Shown here: in pieces, positions 27,901 through 37,637 of the stretch
How the letters are laid out: the number at the start of each line of letters is the position of its first letter
How positions within the stretch are numbered: position 1 is the first letter of the stretch
Assembly: GCA_002633005.1 (NCBI GenBank)
Contig: NMRA01000692.1
Span: 136,977 to 200,976, forward strand
Length of the DNA stretch: 64,000 nt
Source of the DNA: Phoronis australis
Taxonomy: Eukaryota > Phoronida > Phoronidae
Direction: 5' to 3'
The notes under the pieces: model-generated
Database searches by the model: none
What the model was told of the DNA's origin: nothing
Seen by the model: the letters and a program-made list of their open reading frames with translations, nothing else
Position numbers and translations under genes: made by a program

Positions 27901-30900
27901 TATTTTAGTACTTCGTTTTGGTCCGCCATCTTAGAATAACTAACAGCAATGCAAAGCGTTGAAATGCACCTGTGACTGTGTTAAAATGCTCATTAGAAAC
28001 TCGACCCGTTTCACATGAAAAATCTTGCCAAAAAGTACTATGGCCAACAGAGGGTGCTACACTAGACTAAAAATCAACTGTAGTGGTGGACCTCAAAGCT
28101 TAATCTTAAGTTTAAATTGAGGGGCCTGATAGTGTCATTGCGGCAAAACGCAGACTTTGCCCAAAAGACCAGACTGACTATCCAAACTACAGGGTCAGGA
28201 ATGGTGAAGAAGCAGAAGTTTTAAACTGTCTCTCTAATAACTGACAGACAAGGAATTTTGCAATGAAAATTACAACTAAGCCAACATTGGGGGTGTTACG
28301 ATAGTCGAAAACCACTAGCACTAGTAAGTCCCTGCCAAACATCTAACTCCTGTTAAAAGACTCAAAATATTCTTTGAATTAGTCTAACATAAATCAGCCA
28401 ACAGATAAGATATCAAGTCTTATGTGAACTGTGAATCGTCTTCATCCATGTTCTACGATTTCCTTCCAACTTTTTGTTTGAATAATTATATTGACATATG
28501 GGCAGTTGATTTGATGATTTTGAAATGCCGCTTCCTGCAGCAAGATAAAACCTACATTCTATGTTACCACGACAACAGGAAATAAACAGCCTGCTGCAAT
28601 TGGTCACCACACAGTCAACTATGATCATTCAGCAACAGATGGCATTACTGCAGTATCAACACAAACTGGACAACATGAGTCAGACACTGGATGCCATGGT
28701 TTATAGGGAACAGGAAGAAGAGACCACTCTTGAGCACAGGGTCAAATCCTTGGAGGGTAAGTGGTCACTAACATTTACCAATTGACCATTAAGCTGCTTC
28801 AGCGGTGAAGTGGCAAAAGATACAAAGTGCACAAGCCTGAGGTCGACGTGGATTCAATTTCTTCGGCTTCACTAAACATATTGTATAGTAGCTTTTATGA
28901 ACATTAAGCAGTGCTGTGAAAATATCCCTTCCTTGGAACATAGAGACAAGTCTTGGAGAGAAAAGCAGAAAAACAGGACCAAAATACGTAATGTGTATCT
29001 TCCTATGGTTGAGTATCAAGTGTGATAATTGACCACATGCGGGGAAAATCCCACAAAAAAGTACTCTCGTGGTTTAATTTTTTAACACTACAAGTAAGCT
29101 TTTCCAACTTCACACTTTTATACTTGTGCACTGAGCAGAGTTCAAAGTAGTTACCACAAGTTTGATTTACTCTCCTTTTGAAGACATAATTTTGGTTGAT
29201 GGGACTCGAATGTAGGTTTAAAACTCCAAAGTACAATCTGCTAATGGATCAACTGCTCCCTTGCAGGACTAATTGTTGACATAGAAGGCTATAATGGTTG
29301 TTCAGACCTGCTGGTGTCTGGACAAAGCCCGATACCCGATAGCGCCATCACCGTGTCATCGTTCTGGAGTGCACCTCATGGCCCAGCAGCGGCGAGGATA
29401 TACACAACCACTGGCGCCGGCTGCTGGGCGACAAAGGTGAACGACTATAACCAGTGGATAAAGTTTGACTTTGGACGGACCAAGAAAGTAATGGCCATAC
29501 TGACCAAAGGCCGACACTCCAACTATGCACAGTTTGTGCGGAGATTTAAGTTGTACTACAGCTCAGACGGGGCCAACTGGTCAGTGTACAAGAACGCCAG
29601 TGGACAAGACAAGGTACTAATGGCACAAAACTAAAGAGACTTGTCTCATAGGCATAGCAAGCACGCGTGCAATTATGCCCGGACGTATTTCAAAATTAGA
29701 ACTACACCAGTAGCGACATGACATCCTATTTCTATTTCTGTCAAATGATTATGTTGTCGCTATCAACTCAATTCATATAGCCACGAAACTATAAAATTTA
29801 ATACAGTAAAGGGTACAAATACAAAGTGTGAAAATACAAAGAATGTTGCCATAGAGTTTGATATTTAACGTTATACCAATCCGCTATTAACCGGGACAGG
29901 TGACCATGTCTTTTAAGAAAAATTTGGAAAAAAAGAAACTAAGGTAGACTAATAGCAAAACAACGATATCGAGAACATGATCAAATTTAGTTTGATACAA
30001 ATGTTCAAGACATAATGGCAAAAATGCTGATTTCATTTTCATTTCACGTAAATTAAAAAATCCCTGTTTGACAACCTTTCGTGCAGAAGCAGAACATTTT
30101 AAAAACGATTTTTAAAAGCATTTTGAAGAACAGAACATAAAGCATCTCATCTGAAAAATTCACGCAACACAATCAGCCATTTCTGACATATGACGATCCA
30201 AAGCTAGGCAAATTTGAACATTTCTCTATGGCCCCAGTCTTTTAAGGCAATGTAGTGCCAAAGAAGAATAGGTATAATGTCCGACATCGATTCATTTAAT
30301 TAAGCAAGCCAGCATGAATAACATGGATACACAGTAATTTTGTGTAAATGAACTGCAAATTATGAAATCATATTTTGTGTAAATGAACTGCAAACTACGA
30401 AATCACATTTAGTGTAAATAAACTGCAAACTATGAAATCACATTTTGTATAAATGAACTGCAAGCTATGAAAATCACATTTTGTGTAAATGAACTGCAAA
30501 CTATGAAACCATATTTCAGGTTTTCCCTGGGAACTTTGACGCCGAATCCGTGAGAAAGAATCACCTGGAACCAGCAGTAAATGCACGCTACATTAGGATC
30601 AACCCAGTCACATGGTTTGGACACATTTCAATGAGAGTCGACTTTTTGGGCTGTAATCCATGAGCGCTGACACACAGAGCCCAAGGATGCAAACTGGACT
30701 TTTTAAAGTTGTAATTATATTGTAATTATAATGTAATTATTGTGAAAAATATAATCAAATTTCGATAAACATCAAAGAGGGATTCAAATAGGAGAGTTGT
30801 TCAAATGTTACTACAAAATGACAGCCTACAGAAATATTGAAATTTGGTTTGACACTAACTGACGATTTGTATATCAAGAAATAAAGGAAAGTTTCATTTA

Positions 30901-33900
30901 CAACACCCATTGCTGTAAATTATACCAGTCAATCTGGACGCGGTTGTATGGAAGTTATACTTTGGATACAAACAAGGACGCCTCCTGCTGCTATTGTTGA
31001 ACAATGTACTTAACGTCACGTCACAATCAAACTTATTCAGCCACTAGATTTAAAGTTTTATGCAACCGAGCTTGGTTCTCCTATTCAGTACTAAATTATT
31101 TGATGACAACTAACATCATATTCTTTGAGTTTCACTCATAATAAAGTTGTGTGTATGCATGGCAACTCTACCTGTAACGTTGGGTGTGTATCCATGGCAA
31201 CTCTACCTGTAACATTGGGTGTGTATCCATGGCAACTCTACCTATAACGTTGAGTGTGTATCCATGGCAACTCTACCTATAACGTTGAGTGTGCATCCAT
31301 GGCAACTCTACCTATAACCTTGAGTGTGTATCCATGGCAACTCTACCTATAACGTTGAGTGTGTAACCATGGCAACTCTACCTGTATTATGTTGGGTGTG
31401 TATGCATGGCAACTCTACCAGTAATCTTGGGGTAACAAAGACAGATTGCATACTACTATAAACCTGGCACCATCTTGTTTCTTTCCCAGGTGAAAGGCAA
31501 TTTCAAGGATTTTAAAGAATGTAAAATGTTATCGTATGTACAAGTTCATTTCAAGCCATAACTTCAGGCCATAACTTACGTAAGCCCAAAGTACTAGTAC
31601 AATTTATAACAAACGATAATGCTGGAGAACCACCTCATTATGCATTGATGACCTACTGTAAAATGCCCGACAGGATTTTTCATTGAACTGATACATATTC
31701 TGACACCCGGACTGGTCCAATAATTTTCCTCTGCATGTCTTATCTTTTGATCAAAGTACACTGCGCAGACAAGTACAAAATTGATATTCCGTCTTCGACA
31801 CAGTAATTTGAACAGAAAAGGCACACACATTCATAAGCACTACCCGATCCAACAGCCGAGTCATGTTTCGCACAACATACAGCATCAAGGAATATTTGGT
31901 CAGTCTTAATAACAAGTAAGACTCAGATATATCTACATTTTATTTCAAACTGAGAGAAAGAATAAAAAATAATTTACTTGAAATTACTTCCACGGTCATT
32001 GTTGAAGGCTGAATGCAGTAAGTTGTAATTTCCAAGTTGCCAATTGACGTGTCACTTAGCAAGCAATATGACTGTAGGCTAATCAGGAACAGCATGTTCC
32101 ATGTGTGAACACCAGGGAGAGCTTCTTGTTAGATAGAGCATAGTGGGTTTAGCATTTAGTTGCAGAACGAAACTGAATCTTGATAAGCATACCATGAGTG
32201 TTGTCCTTCGGGTAATGTAAAGTTACCTTTCGGAGTCATGAAGTTTATTGAAACCACTACTTTAAAATCACTTACCTTAGAATGTTTATATGGAAATTTT
32301 TTCTCGGGATGCCAACATATCACAGTTTTCTTGTCATGTGACAAAGCCACTTGGAAATCACTGCAAGTACGCAACAAACAATTCTTATCATTTACAGCCA
32401 CTGTTCTAATACTAACTATAGTATTTTCATCCAGGACAACACACGGGGAATTAAAATTACCAAACCCACCAATCAGCGAGTGGATGTAAAACAGGGTTAC
32501 AAAGAGAGTTTTAGAAAAGTTGGGGATAAATGTTAACCTGAAGGAACCAATCGGGCTGTTGAATTTATTTGAGCTAGTTCACAGATAGAAGTCAAAGAAA
32601 ACACTGCCTGAATATAGACAATTCACTGTTTATTTGTCACAGGTATTTGGCAAACCCAATGTCATGCATTGTATTTTTCATTGAGGATTTATAAGGACCT
32701 GTAAGTGTCAATTAAATAAGCTGGGGGTGGGTTTAAAACCAATGAGAAGTTTCAAAAAACGAACGAGAGCTACACCACTGAAATGCAACCATGATCGCAT
32801 AGCAAACAATATGCCTCTGTTTGTTTCGTATAACAAGGCCATAATGATATCACAGCTGAAAATCAATTGGTGCTGGCAGCCCAGACATACACCTCTCTGT
32901 CAAGGTCCATCAAAAATTGGACAAACCATTTCGACAATAAGACAAGCATCGCAAAAGCAAAAACTAAAATAGGGTGTTATGGAAGTCCAATCTAGCTGAT
33001 AACTACTTGATCATGATAGATTGCATCCATAAACCTTTACGTCAAGTTTCATCCAGATCTGTCAAAGCCATTTCAACTACAATCTATATTAGACTATGCT
33101 CGATTTGGCGAGCAGGTCATCAATGCAACCTCAGATTACGTTTGGCGACCTGTCACTACCAAGTCGCCACTGTGTGTATCAAAGTCAGACAATAATTCCC
33201 CGAAATTTGTATCAAAGTTTGTGATGACATCTAAGCATTAAATTACTAAGAGTTTTCCTAGATTTACGGTAATACCTTTGGTTCACAATTGTTCTGCTTA
33301 TTTTGTGAAATCAGCGCATTTGGCACCATCAGCAGTCAGCAAACATCAAAACACGCTTAAATGACAACAAGAAGTAAACAGACGGAAATCAGAGAAGACG
33401 GAATTGTTTGGTAAAAATCAGGCCAGACCAGTCAAACCCGCGCCTCCAGTGTCTTTTTCAGTCGACAATTTGAACGAAAGTTTTGGCAACCTCATCTTTC
33501 TTTTGGTGACCTGGGATTTTTGCCAAGTCGCCAAATGTGACTTGTCGTCAAGCTAAGCCTTGAGCGCTGGAAGTTCAATGTCTAGTCAAAAACTAAAATG
33601 GCCAACAGAGGGAACTGCAGTATGAAAATCATCTGCAACTCATGGATACCCCTCATATATTTTTGCGTCAAGTTCCATAAAGATCTGCCAAGCAGTTTTT
33701 GCAATAATTCTCAGACAAAGCTAAAACGGACAACAGGGGTGCTACTGCATTCAAACCAAATGGTAGCAGGGCAACTTCGCCATTCATCTCTGTATCAAAC
33801 ATTATCAAAATCAGACATTTTTACAATAACTGACAGACAAGCAATATCTATTGAAAACTAAAAGATCTGTAAAGCTGTTACATGAGTAATTGACAGACAA

Positions 33901-36900
33901 GAAAAAGGCCGTTAAAACCAAAGTGGCCAACAGGAAGTGCTAGGTCATTCAACTTCGTCTGAAAAGTGACTGGCGGCGGCTGCACATTAAAAAATATACC
34001 TCTGTGTCCTATTTCAGTAAAATTATTTATTATTGTTGTTAGCTTCATATAAATACAATTATAAAATTTACTAAAGATCCTGCAGTGTGTTTAGGAGATG
34101 CAGCTATCGACACAAAACAAAACTACCACTAGGAAGTGCCAAAGTAGTCGAATTAGTTATTGTCAACCGTCTTCTTCACACTGAGAACATACATGTCAAT
34201 TTTCAAAATCATCCTTTATAATAATGTTTTGGTTGATCGAGGGGTGGACGCCAAAAAAAAGACTCGAAAACAGGAAAAATGGCCATTACATGGTGCAAAG
34301 TACCTCGATTCCATATGAAAAAGGGAGGATAGCATTATCTCACCAATAGATGCCTATATGCCAAAATTTCTGAAAATCCATTGAGGGTTTTGAAAGATAG
34401 AGGTAAACGTAAAAAACTAAAATTACCACTAGGGGGCACACCCGTACTCAGAACCGTCCGAAAGTCCTCGTCAACATCATACTTGCTAAATTTAGTAAAG
34501 AGCCTGTTAACATTTTAGAAGATACTGTCATGTGTGCAAAGAAAAAAATGCCACTAGGAGGTGCCAAAAGAGTCGAAATTGTCAGAAAATCATCATCACT
34601 TGTCCTTTTCATAGTAAGAACATATAAATGCCAATTTTCATAATCATCCTTAGCGCGGTTTGGTTGATAGAGAGGTGGATGCCAAAAAACAGACTCGGAA
34701 ACAACAAAAATGCCTACTAAGTGGTGCAAACTACATCAAATCAATCTGAAAATGGGAGAATAGCGTCATGTCACTAATAGATGCCTATGTGCCTAATTTT
34801 GTGAAAACACGTTGAGGACCTTGGAAGATATAGAGGTAAGCATAAAAAATAAAAATTGCCACTAGGGGGCACACCGGTAGTCCGATGCGTCCGAAAGTTC
34901 GCTCATGCTGTCCCATCCATGAAAAGAACATGTGTGCAAAATTTCATGAATGTACGTGAACATGTTTTGGAGATAGAGTAGCGGACGCCAGAGGCACATC
35001 GGACGGACGCCGGACGGACAGACGGAGATGACGGCATAATGCGTCCACATATAAATATGTGGGCGCATAAAAATGCATCATGACCTTTGCTACTATATGC
35101 AGCATTGTTGACAACTTATAACACAATTTTAAGGTATTGTCTCAATTGAGCAATTAATTAACTAAGAGTTAGTACCCAGCTTGTTGAACATTAACACCAT
35201 AATCAGGCTGTAAACTGATGAAAGCATGTGCCCTACCAACAACAAACCATCAGGAGTACAATATAGTGACCATGGGTTGAAGACTGGTTACACTTACTTG
35301 ACTGTATTGTGGACACTGTCTGAGTACTGTCTCGTCACTGCCATGCATGTCACACTTTGTCTTGGAAGAAGAGCTAAATGTAAAGAACAACACTGACTCA
35401 GCATCCAGCCAAATACTAAAAGTCCATAATGCACTGCTTGACATTAACGCCTGCCTATTATATTGTATCGGGGCAAGTAGATTTTGAAGTCAGGCAAGTG
35501 GGGCATGGGTATTAGTTGTCCGACCAGGTCAGTGAGTATAGAAAGTAAAAATTTAGAAAACCATCTTCACTTGCCTTAATTCTATTCACTATAAGTCGAT
35601 CTCAACCAGGATATTGGTTATCTGGACGTCTGATGGCTAGACAAAGCCACTGTCTCGACTGGCCCCAATAGAGACCTTCAAGGTCCTATAGGTGCTTCAT
35701 CAGCCGGAAGCTTTTTGGAGAATTATACTTCATACTGATTACAACATCAAAGTCACATTGCTACAAGTACCTTTTGTGCATAAAGGGACACTGTACGAGA
35801 TTGTCTGTCAGAAGTTGATTGTGGGTTTAGTTTAAAAAGTAACATATGCTTTGTGGTTGTGCGTGGATGGAGAGAGAACGAGTAACTAATTTATTATATA
35901 ATAACCACTAATTAATACAAGTGAAACCTGTTGTTAATTAAGTAAACTAACAATGAAGAAGAGTAACAATGCTAATGCCATAGGATAACTTCAATCAGTT
36001 AACCGTAAACAAACATCTCTGCTGCTATCCAATCTGTAGGACTCTGTTCTCATTGGATGACAGTGCTCTTGGTTGATCCCCATACTAACATACACTGTAC
36101 TACCAAAATGTGCTTGCTGGTCACAGTCCTTCGTCATGCAACGACACGGGTAGGCAGTATCTGACTACCCACAATTCCTCTTCCTGGTCATAGTCCTTCA
36201 TGACGCAACAAACAAAAACCACACAATCTAATCTAACCCTATCATTGGCTGTTACAATCTGATCACAGAAATTTCCAGAATCCTTACAGAGCCCAGAACA
36301 AAAGAGGTGAACATCATCTAAAATACATGTAAACATCAAAAAAAAAATGTAAACTGGTTTGAACTTTGACCCAATGGTTTTAGAGGTTTATGTGCACAAA
36401 TGTTGGGCAACTTCAATGGAACTAACTTTACTAATTCTGACCCATCAATGTCTTTAATTCCTCCCAATTTGAACAAATGCTCCTGTAATCAAACCTTTTT
36501 TCAAACAGTCCTTCGTTCAGTTGCTTGAACGAAAGACTGCTAAAAAATATTTGATTACGGAAGTACTGTTTCGAGTTGGAATTAATTAAAGACATCTACA
36601 GCCTCCTAAAGTGTCCCTCTATGCACAAAAGGTACTTATAGTAACATGACTTGATCTTTTAATCAGTTTGAACGACAATTTGATGAAAACCTGGTGGTTT
36701 ATGAAGCCCCTGTATCAGCTTCACCATCTCTATTGAAGCCAGTCAAGATGGCGGCTCTGTCTAGCTGATGGCAAAATACAGCTCACTTATCATTAAATAA
36801 AAAAATCAGAGTACCAGGCTCAAGTAACAATACTGATAACTGTAAACATGCACCACAAAGTGCTGGAAATACTGGAGATTATATGAATCTACAGGAAAAT

Positions 36901-37526
36901 TCATTCTTTGCCCGAGAGCAGGCCTTCAACACGAGGTTGTCCAAGATGTTCAAATGGACACAATGATACAGATTTAGACAATCTCGCCCAGAGTGTCTAA
37001 TTCTGAGTCAAGGCTAGGATGCCCTGTTCACAACGTCCTGTTCAGTATTTGGACACTCAACATTATTTGAAAAATGAGTGGAGGCAAAATGAACACCACC
37101 TTTCTACACCTTTTGTTAAAACTTGGAGGCTAAAATTATGTGATTCGTCAGTTTTGTGGTTCCCCGGATGTTTGTTTTATTTATAGTGCTGGCGGAAGGC
37201 TGCTGACAGTCTTTCATCACGCAATCAGGCTGTGAGGGATGGGTACCTGGATTGGGTTTTACTGAAGCTTGAGTTACAGTAGCTGTGTTTTGGTGAGTAC
37301 TTCTACTTCTACTTCTAGAGTTCTAGAGCCTCTAGGCCTAGCTAGTGAACCTGCAGTAATACAACAAATGCTACACAGGACTACATCGGTCATTACAAGA
37401 CAAAAAGCACCTCAATTCATTACTTATGTATTTAACAAGAGGAACAAATATAAAATCACCTTTTATCAAAGACGAATTAACTGAACTTCGTGACAGGCGA
37501 TGCATAAGTTGTATGGAGGCGGCCAT
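15971..37526 (-). CDS. MRPL42: Mitochondrial ribosomal protein mL42, seven exons
   Basis: Exons, 5' to 3': 37526-37460, 36317-36288, 35373-35298, 32360-32276, 26161-26129, 20982-20861, 16025-15971. Total 468 nt, 155 aa plus stop (human 142); every junction is in phase. Start chosen at 37526 (ATGGCC, A at -3); an in-frame ATG at 37553 would add nine residues. Residues 1 to about 57 are basic, Ser-rich and end in TRQYS, a plausible mitochondrial processing-peptidase site. The mature part matches human MRPL42: VALSHDKKTVICWHP (human LALTSDGRTIVCYHP), PYKHSKAIPR (human PYEHTKPIPR) and MKIFHTTRHRW (human SKMFFTTKHRW). It is a subunit of the mitochondrial ribosome large subunit. Exons 2 (30 nt) and 5 (33 nt) are microexons. 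Intron 4 holds an oppositely oriented gene (27042-30663). The 5' end is head to head with APEH. Confidence 0.93.
16150..16980. repeat. Interspersed repeat copy with E-box palindrome
   Basis: Part of a diverged family also seen near 25660-26000, 29800-30240, 58530-59040, 60590-61120 and, inverted, 62790-62920. Shared blocks are 'tttgggaca', 'tctgaaagtagaaagcc' and a GGTCACGTGACC-like palindrome (perfect here at about 16614-16625). No coding capacity and no clean termini were seen. Confidence 0.6.
17234..17636. mobile_element. 403-bp MITE with 26-bp terminal inverted repeats
   Basis: The left end CTGTGCCCGGTTGCATGAAA and its continuation ACAGTC are repeated inverted at 17611-17636 with a single mismatch. 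There is no transposase ORF, so this is a non-autonomous element in MRPL42 intron 6. The target-site duplication is not clear, which leaves the superfamily open. Confidence 0.75.
19837..20731. mobile_element. Non-autonomous DNA transposon, about 0.9 kb
   Basis: Imperfect inverted ends of about 45 bp: left GTCGAAAAATGGCCCCCCGT, right ends with the inverse ...GGCCATTCTTCGAC, followed internally on both sides by GGACTTCAACT. No transposase reading frame. It ends about 130 bp from MRPL42 exon 6. Confidence 0.65.
21158..21240. repeat. Short two-copy tandem duplication
   Basis: The segment containing GTAAGTTGAACTG and AAGATGACACAAAACAAAG appears twice in succession with small differences, in MRPL42 intron 5. 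Confidence 0.7.
21500..23260. repeat. Array of about 180-bp 'gccactaggaggtgc' modules
   Basis: Roughly nine diverged copies of one module: an AAAATGGCCACTAGGAGGTG core, then 'tcaaatcc', 'cctctgtgtcaa', 'tttcattgaaatcc', 'atcagttct' and 'gctcttcccccaaacaacac'. Similar modules recur at 24735-25030, 28010-28330 and 32790-34030. No coding capacity. It lies in MRPL42 intron 5. Confidence 0.8.
23333..23518 (-). other. Possible small coding remnant resembling UQCC5/SMIM4
   Basis: A 61-codon minus-strand ORF contains PGSRRNLFLRLLPFVFVLAG, which aligns without gaps to the membrane segment of human UQCC5 (PGKQRFGIYRFLPFFFVLGG), about half identical. UQCC5 is a small inner-membrane factor for complex III assembly. 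The usual polar tail is missing: the frame stops soon after, and a different frame carries a charged stretch (REDNVRQSLREYQ). The hydrophobic stretch also coincides with a pyrimidine tract ending in TTGGCAG, so it could be only a splice-acceptor-like sequence. It could be a pseudogene, part of a small nested gene or chance. Confidence 0.2.
24735..25030. repeat. Copy of the 'gccactaggaggtgc' repeat module
   Basis: Same order of blocks as the 21500-23260 array (ATGGCCACTAGGAGGTGCTA, 'acctctgtgtcaactttaat', 'ggttctctat'). Single diverged copies, no coding capacity. Between this and 26129 I see only AT-rich intron and a fragment of the 'tttgggaca' repeat family. Confidence 0.7.
26964..26971 (+). 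promoter_or_regulatory. TATA box of the F5/8C-domain gene
   Basis: TATAAAAA, 78 bp upstream of the ATG at 27042, so transcription would start near 26995. It is the clearest core-promoter element in the window and suggests a regulated, tissue-restricted gene. Confidence 0.6.
27042..30663 (+). CDS. Secreted coiled-coil protein with a C-terminal F5/8 type C (discoidin) domain
   Basis: Four exons: 27042-27206, 28579-28756, 29267-29613, 30520-30663; 277 aa, in phase throughout. ATG at 27042 has A at -3 and G at +4. Residues 1-22 form a signal peptide (FRGLLALLLVGFLEV core). Then comes a short Cys-containing segment (CSYKIVPEKGSC), a Gln-rich heptad coiled coil (about residues 56-115, LLQLVTTQSTMIIQQQ onward), and a discoidin domain from about residue 121 to the end: SSFWSAPHGP, QWIKFDFGRTKKV, FKLYYSSDGANWSVY, ARYIRINPVTWFGHISMRV and a closing LGC. 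Such domains bind glycans or phospholipids; the coil implies oligomers. The order resembles a minimal lectin or matrix protein; I do not recognise a named orthologue. The exon-2 acceptor is the least certain, because a stronger one at 28540 leads to an in-frame stop. The gene sits inside MRPL42 intron 4 on the other strand. Confidence 0.82.
30338..30513. repeat. About 36-bp tandem repeat next to the last exon of the F5/8C gene
   Basis: Five copies of a unit containing TTTTGTGTAAATGAACTGCA and AACTATGAAATCACA. The last copy merges with the acceptor of the exon starting at 30520, so the array supplies part of the branch/pyrimidine region. Confidence 0.9.
30880..30885 (+). terminator. Polyadenylation signal of the F5/8C-domain gene
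   Basis: AATAAA about 217 nt after the TGA at 30661-30663. No stronger signal lies between. Confidence 0.6.
31150..31415. repeat. 35-bp minisatellite with RFX-like palindromes
   Basis: Seven to eight copies of a 35-bp unit with the core TATCCATGGCAACTCTACCT. Each unit includes CCATGGCAAC; at 31363-31376 the variant GTAACCATGGCAAC fully fits the RFX X-box consensus. It lies in MRPL42 intron 4, downstream of the F5/8C gene. Confidence 0.9.
32790..35072. repeat. Interspersed repeat block ending in a GCGCATAAAAA hairpin terminus
   Basis: The left part (to about 34030) carries 'gccaacagaggg' modules like the 21500 array. The right part (34030-35072) carries two rounds of 'ccactagggggcacacc' modules and ends with ACGGCATAATGCGTCCACAT then ATAAATATGTGGGCGCATAA. 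The terminus can fold as GCGTCCACATAT/ATATGTGGGCGC. Related copies lie at 50775-51600, 54960-55560, 56165-58110 and 63240-63808. No ORF of use. Confidence 0.75.
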
Positions 37527-37637
37527 ATTGGAAATCAACTGGTCCTTTGACATTTTGTAGAGAAAAGAAGTAAGCGATGACCAGGCGCTCAGATAGCGCC
37601 CCTGGTGGTTACTCAAAACACAGTCTTCCTGTTCGAA
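37527..37637. promoter_or_regulatory. Bidirectional promoter of MRPL42 and APEH
   Basis: Only 111 bp separate the two start codons. No TATA box. An imperfect palindrome, CCAGGCGCTCAGATAGCGCC followed by CCTGG (37581-37605), lies in the middle. CTTCCTG, an ETS-type site, is near the APEH side, and a YY1-like GGCCATATT overlaps the MRPL42 start codon. These fit a housekeeping divergent promoter; motif assignments are by eye. Confidence 0.7.

Noticed and set aside
28541-28578. Stronger splice acceptor for F5/8C exon 2 at 28540
   Set aside because: Exon 1 is in phase 0 and this start would read into a stop codon; the acceptor before 28579 keeps the frame.
37596-37609. CTCF site in the MRPL42-APEH promoter (CCACCAGGGGCGCT)
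   Set aside because: One G short of the consensus run, so the spacing is wrong; reported only as part of the palindrome.
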